Of a stretch of 64,000 bases of DNA, positions 62,671 to 64,000 are shown one piece after another. The position numbers were made by a program, and so were the translations under genes. Positions within the stretch are counted from its first letter, which is position 1, and each line of letters opens with the position of its first letter. The notes under the pieces were generated by a model, which had not been told where the DNA came from, made no database searches, and saw nothing but the letters and a program-made list of their open reading frames with translations. This DNA comes from Malikia sp. (lineage in GTDB: Bacteria > Pseudomonadota > Gammaproteobacteria > Burkholderiales > Burkholderiaceae_C), in NCBI RefSeq assembly GCF_028687635.1, contig NZ_JAQTZS010000002.1:62001-126000 (forward strand), given 5' to 3'.

Positions 62671-63401
62671 TCCGGCTTTCCGTCCGGCACGAAGACGTAG
62701 CCCACGCCCCAGACCGTCTGGATGTAGCGCGGCGTGGCCGGGTCTTCCTCGATCAGCTTGCGCAGGCGCGAGACCTGCACGTCCAGGCTGCGGTCGAAGG
62801 GCTCGAATTCGCGTCCGCGCGCGAGCTGGGCCAGCTTGTCGCGCGACAGCGGCTGGCGCGGATGGCGCACCAGCGCCTTGAGCATCGCGAACTCGCCGGT
62901 CGTCAGCGCGAGGTCGGCGTCCTGCTTGCGCAGCGTGCGCAGTCCGAGGTCCAGCGTGTAGGGGCCAAAGCGCACCACCTCGTTTTCGCTCGACGGCGCG
63001 CCCGGCACCTCGGGCGGCGGACGGCGGCGCAGCACCGCGTGGATGCGCGCGAGCAGCTCGCGCGGATTGAAGGGCTTGCCGAGGTAGTCGTCGGCGCCGA
63101 CTTCCAGCCCGACGATGCGGTCGATGTCCTCGCTCTTGGCCGTCAGCATGATGATGGGCGTGCGGTCCTTGGCCGCGCGCAGCCGGCGGCAGATGCTGAG
63201 TCCGTCCTCGCCCGGCAGCATCAGGTCGAGCACGATCAGATCGACCGCCTCGCGCTGCAGCACGCGGTTGAGGCTGCGGCCGTCCTCGGCCAGCAGCACA
63301 TCCAGGCCTTCCTGGGTCAGGTAGCGCTTGAGCAGGTCGCGGATGCGGGCGTCGTCATCCACGACCAGGACGCGGTCGTGGCGCTGAGAGGCGTTCGGCA
63401 T
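62667..63401 (-). CDS. ompR: Response regulator OmpR
   Basis: A 244-residue OmpR-family regulator. The receiver has Asp59 in IVLDLMLPGEDG and Lys in LGKPFNPRELLARIHAV. The winged-helix DNA-binding domain ends DVQVSRLRKLIEEDPATPRY and QTVWGVGYVFVPDG. It controls envelope genes with EnvZ. A clear start is at 63401. Confidence 0.95.
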   Translation of the reverse strand: MPNASQRHDRVLVVDDDARIRDLLKRYLTQEGLDVLLAEDGRSLNRVLQREAVDLIVLDLMLPGEDGLSICRRLRAAKDRTPIIMLTAKSEDIDRIVGLEVGADDYLGKPFNPRELLARIHAVLRRRPPPEVPGAPSSENEVVRFGPYTLDLGLRTLRKQDADLALTTGEFAMLKALVRHPRQPLSRDKLAQLARGREFEPFDRSLDVQVSRLRKLIEEDPATPRYIQTVWGVGYVFVPDGKPD

Positions 63402-63471
63402 GTCGGTTGTTCCAATACTAGACCAGGCCGATTTTGCCAGCAGCGCCGCCCGGCCGGTAGCGCGCGGGAAT

Positions 63472-64000
63472 TTACTGCGCGGTCCAGCCGCCGTCCATGT
63501 TCCAGGCCACGCCGCGCACGTTGTTGCCTGCCGGCGAGCACAGGAAGACCGCCAGCTCGCCGAGTTCCTCGGGCGTGGTGAACTGCATCGAGGGCTCCTT
63601 CTCGCCCAGCAGCTGGCGCGTCGCTTCCTCGTTGCTCATGTTGCGCGTGGCAGCGATCGCATCGACCTGTTTTTGCACCAGCGGCGTCAGCACCCAGCCC
63701 GGACAGATCGCGTTGCAGGTCACGCCGGTGGTGGCGGTCTCGAGCGCGGTGACCTTGGTCATGCCGACGACGCCATGCTTGGCGGCCACGTAGGCGACCT
63801 TGCCCGCCGAGCCCACCAGGCCATGCACCGAGGCGACGTTGATGATGCGGCCCCAGTTGGCCGCCTTCATGGCCGGCAGCGCCAGGCGCGAGGTGTGGAA
63901 GCTGCTGCTGAGGTTGATCGCGATGATGGCGTCCCAGCGCTCGACCGGGAAGTCCTCGACCGGGGTGACATGCTGGATGCCGGCGTTGTTGACCACGATG
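63472..64000 (-). CDS. 3-hydroxybutyrate dehydrogenase, 5' end cut off by the window
   Basis: 176 residues of a short-chain dehydrogenase are visible; the frame continues past 64000 upstream. IVVNNAGIQHVTPVEDFP is the NNAG motif. Catalytic Ser in NVASVHGLVGSA and YVAAKHGVVGMT (Tyr-x3-Lys) are present. The tail GNNVRGVAWNMDGGWTAQ is typical of D-3-hydroxybutyrate dehydrogenase, which oxidises 3-hydroxybutyrate to acetoacetate in polyhydroxybutyrate turnover. The NAD-binding N-terminus is outside the window. Confidence 0.85.
   Translation of the reverse strand, partial: IVVNNAGIQHVTPVEDFPVERWDAIIAINLSSSFHTSRLALPAMKAANWGRIINVASVHGLVGSAGKVAYVAAKHGVVGMTKVTALETATTGVTCNAICPGWVLTPLVQKQVDAIAATRNMSNEEATRQLLGEKEPSMQFTTPEELGELAVFLCSPAGNNVRGVAWNMDGGWTAQ

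Noticed and set aside
1-64000. CRISPR arrays, tRNA or rRNA genes
   Set aside because: No regularly spaced repeats, cloverleaf-like sequences or rRNA signatures were recognised on reading either strand; a dedicated scan was not possible.

Overview
The window reads as a high-GC betaproteobacterial chromosome, most likely order Burkholderiales. Evidence is the flhDC-motAB-che layout, the ilvB-ilvH-ilvC-pssA-leuA order, the mfd-ispD-ispF order, an EnvZ/OmpR pair and a 3-hydroxybutyrate dehydrogenase. I cannot name a genus. Three layers are visible: housekeeping genes, a very dense motility/chemosensory block, and a lower-GC accessory island. No rRNA, tRNA or CRISPR array was found.

Region 1 (1-14978): a truncated unknown gene, then the flagellar master regulators flhDC, a membrane-anchored methyltransferase, a CBS-pair protein and the stator genes motAB. 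A complete flagellar chemotaxis set follows: an Aer-like receptor, cheZ, cheA, cheW, a chemoreceptor ending in a CheR-docking pentapeptide, cheR, cheD, cheB and cheY.

Region 2 (14979-29497): a second chemosensory operon with unusual parts. These are a soluble receptor with two signalling tips, a protein made of three CheW domains, cheB, a HEAT-repeat protein, cheR, cheY, a 988-residue CheA with a large unassigned middle, a small STAS-like protein, cheY, an orphan ParA ATPase, a divergent membrane receptor, another cheY and a second Aer-like receptor. The soluble receptor plus ParA suggest a cytoplasmic array that is actively positioned and partitioned.

Region 3 (29498-44519): branched-chain amino acid genes ilvB-ilvH-ilvC, a strong terminator, pssA and leuA. 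leuA is preceded by a short leader ORF with three consecutive Leu codons and then a terminator hairpin, the layout of classical leu attenuation. Next come pbpG, an IclR regulator with a palindromic operator candidate, the bpt-aat-nth cluster, a PLP aminotransferase, an RNase D-like exonuclease, a DUF6172-type protein, a DEAD-box helicase and serB.

Region 4 (44516-56370): an accessory island between serB and mfd. It holds a type III restriction-modification pair, a Phd/PIN toxin-antitoxin locus split and partly duplicated around an OsmC-YcaO gene, a YefM-like remnant, an orphan exported protein, a zinc-finger protein gene broken by a frameshift at poly-A runs, and IS remnants with inward-facing ends.

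Region 5 (56371-64000): mfd, ispD, ispF, envZ-ompR and a truncated 3-hydroxybutyrate dehydrogenase gene.
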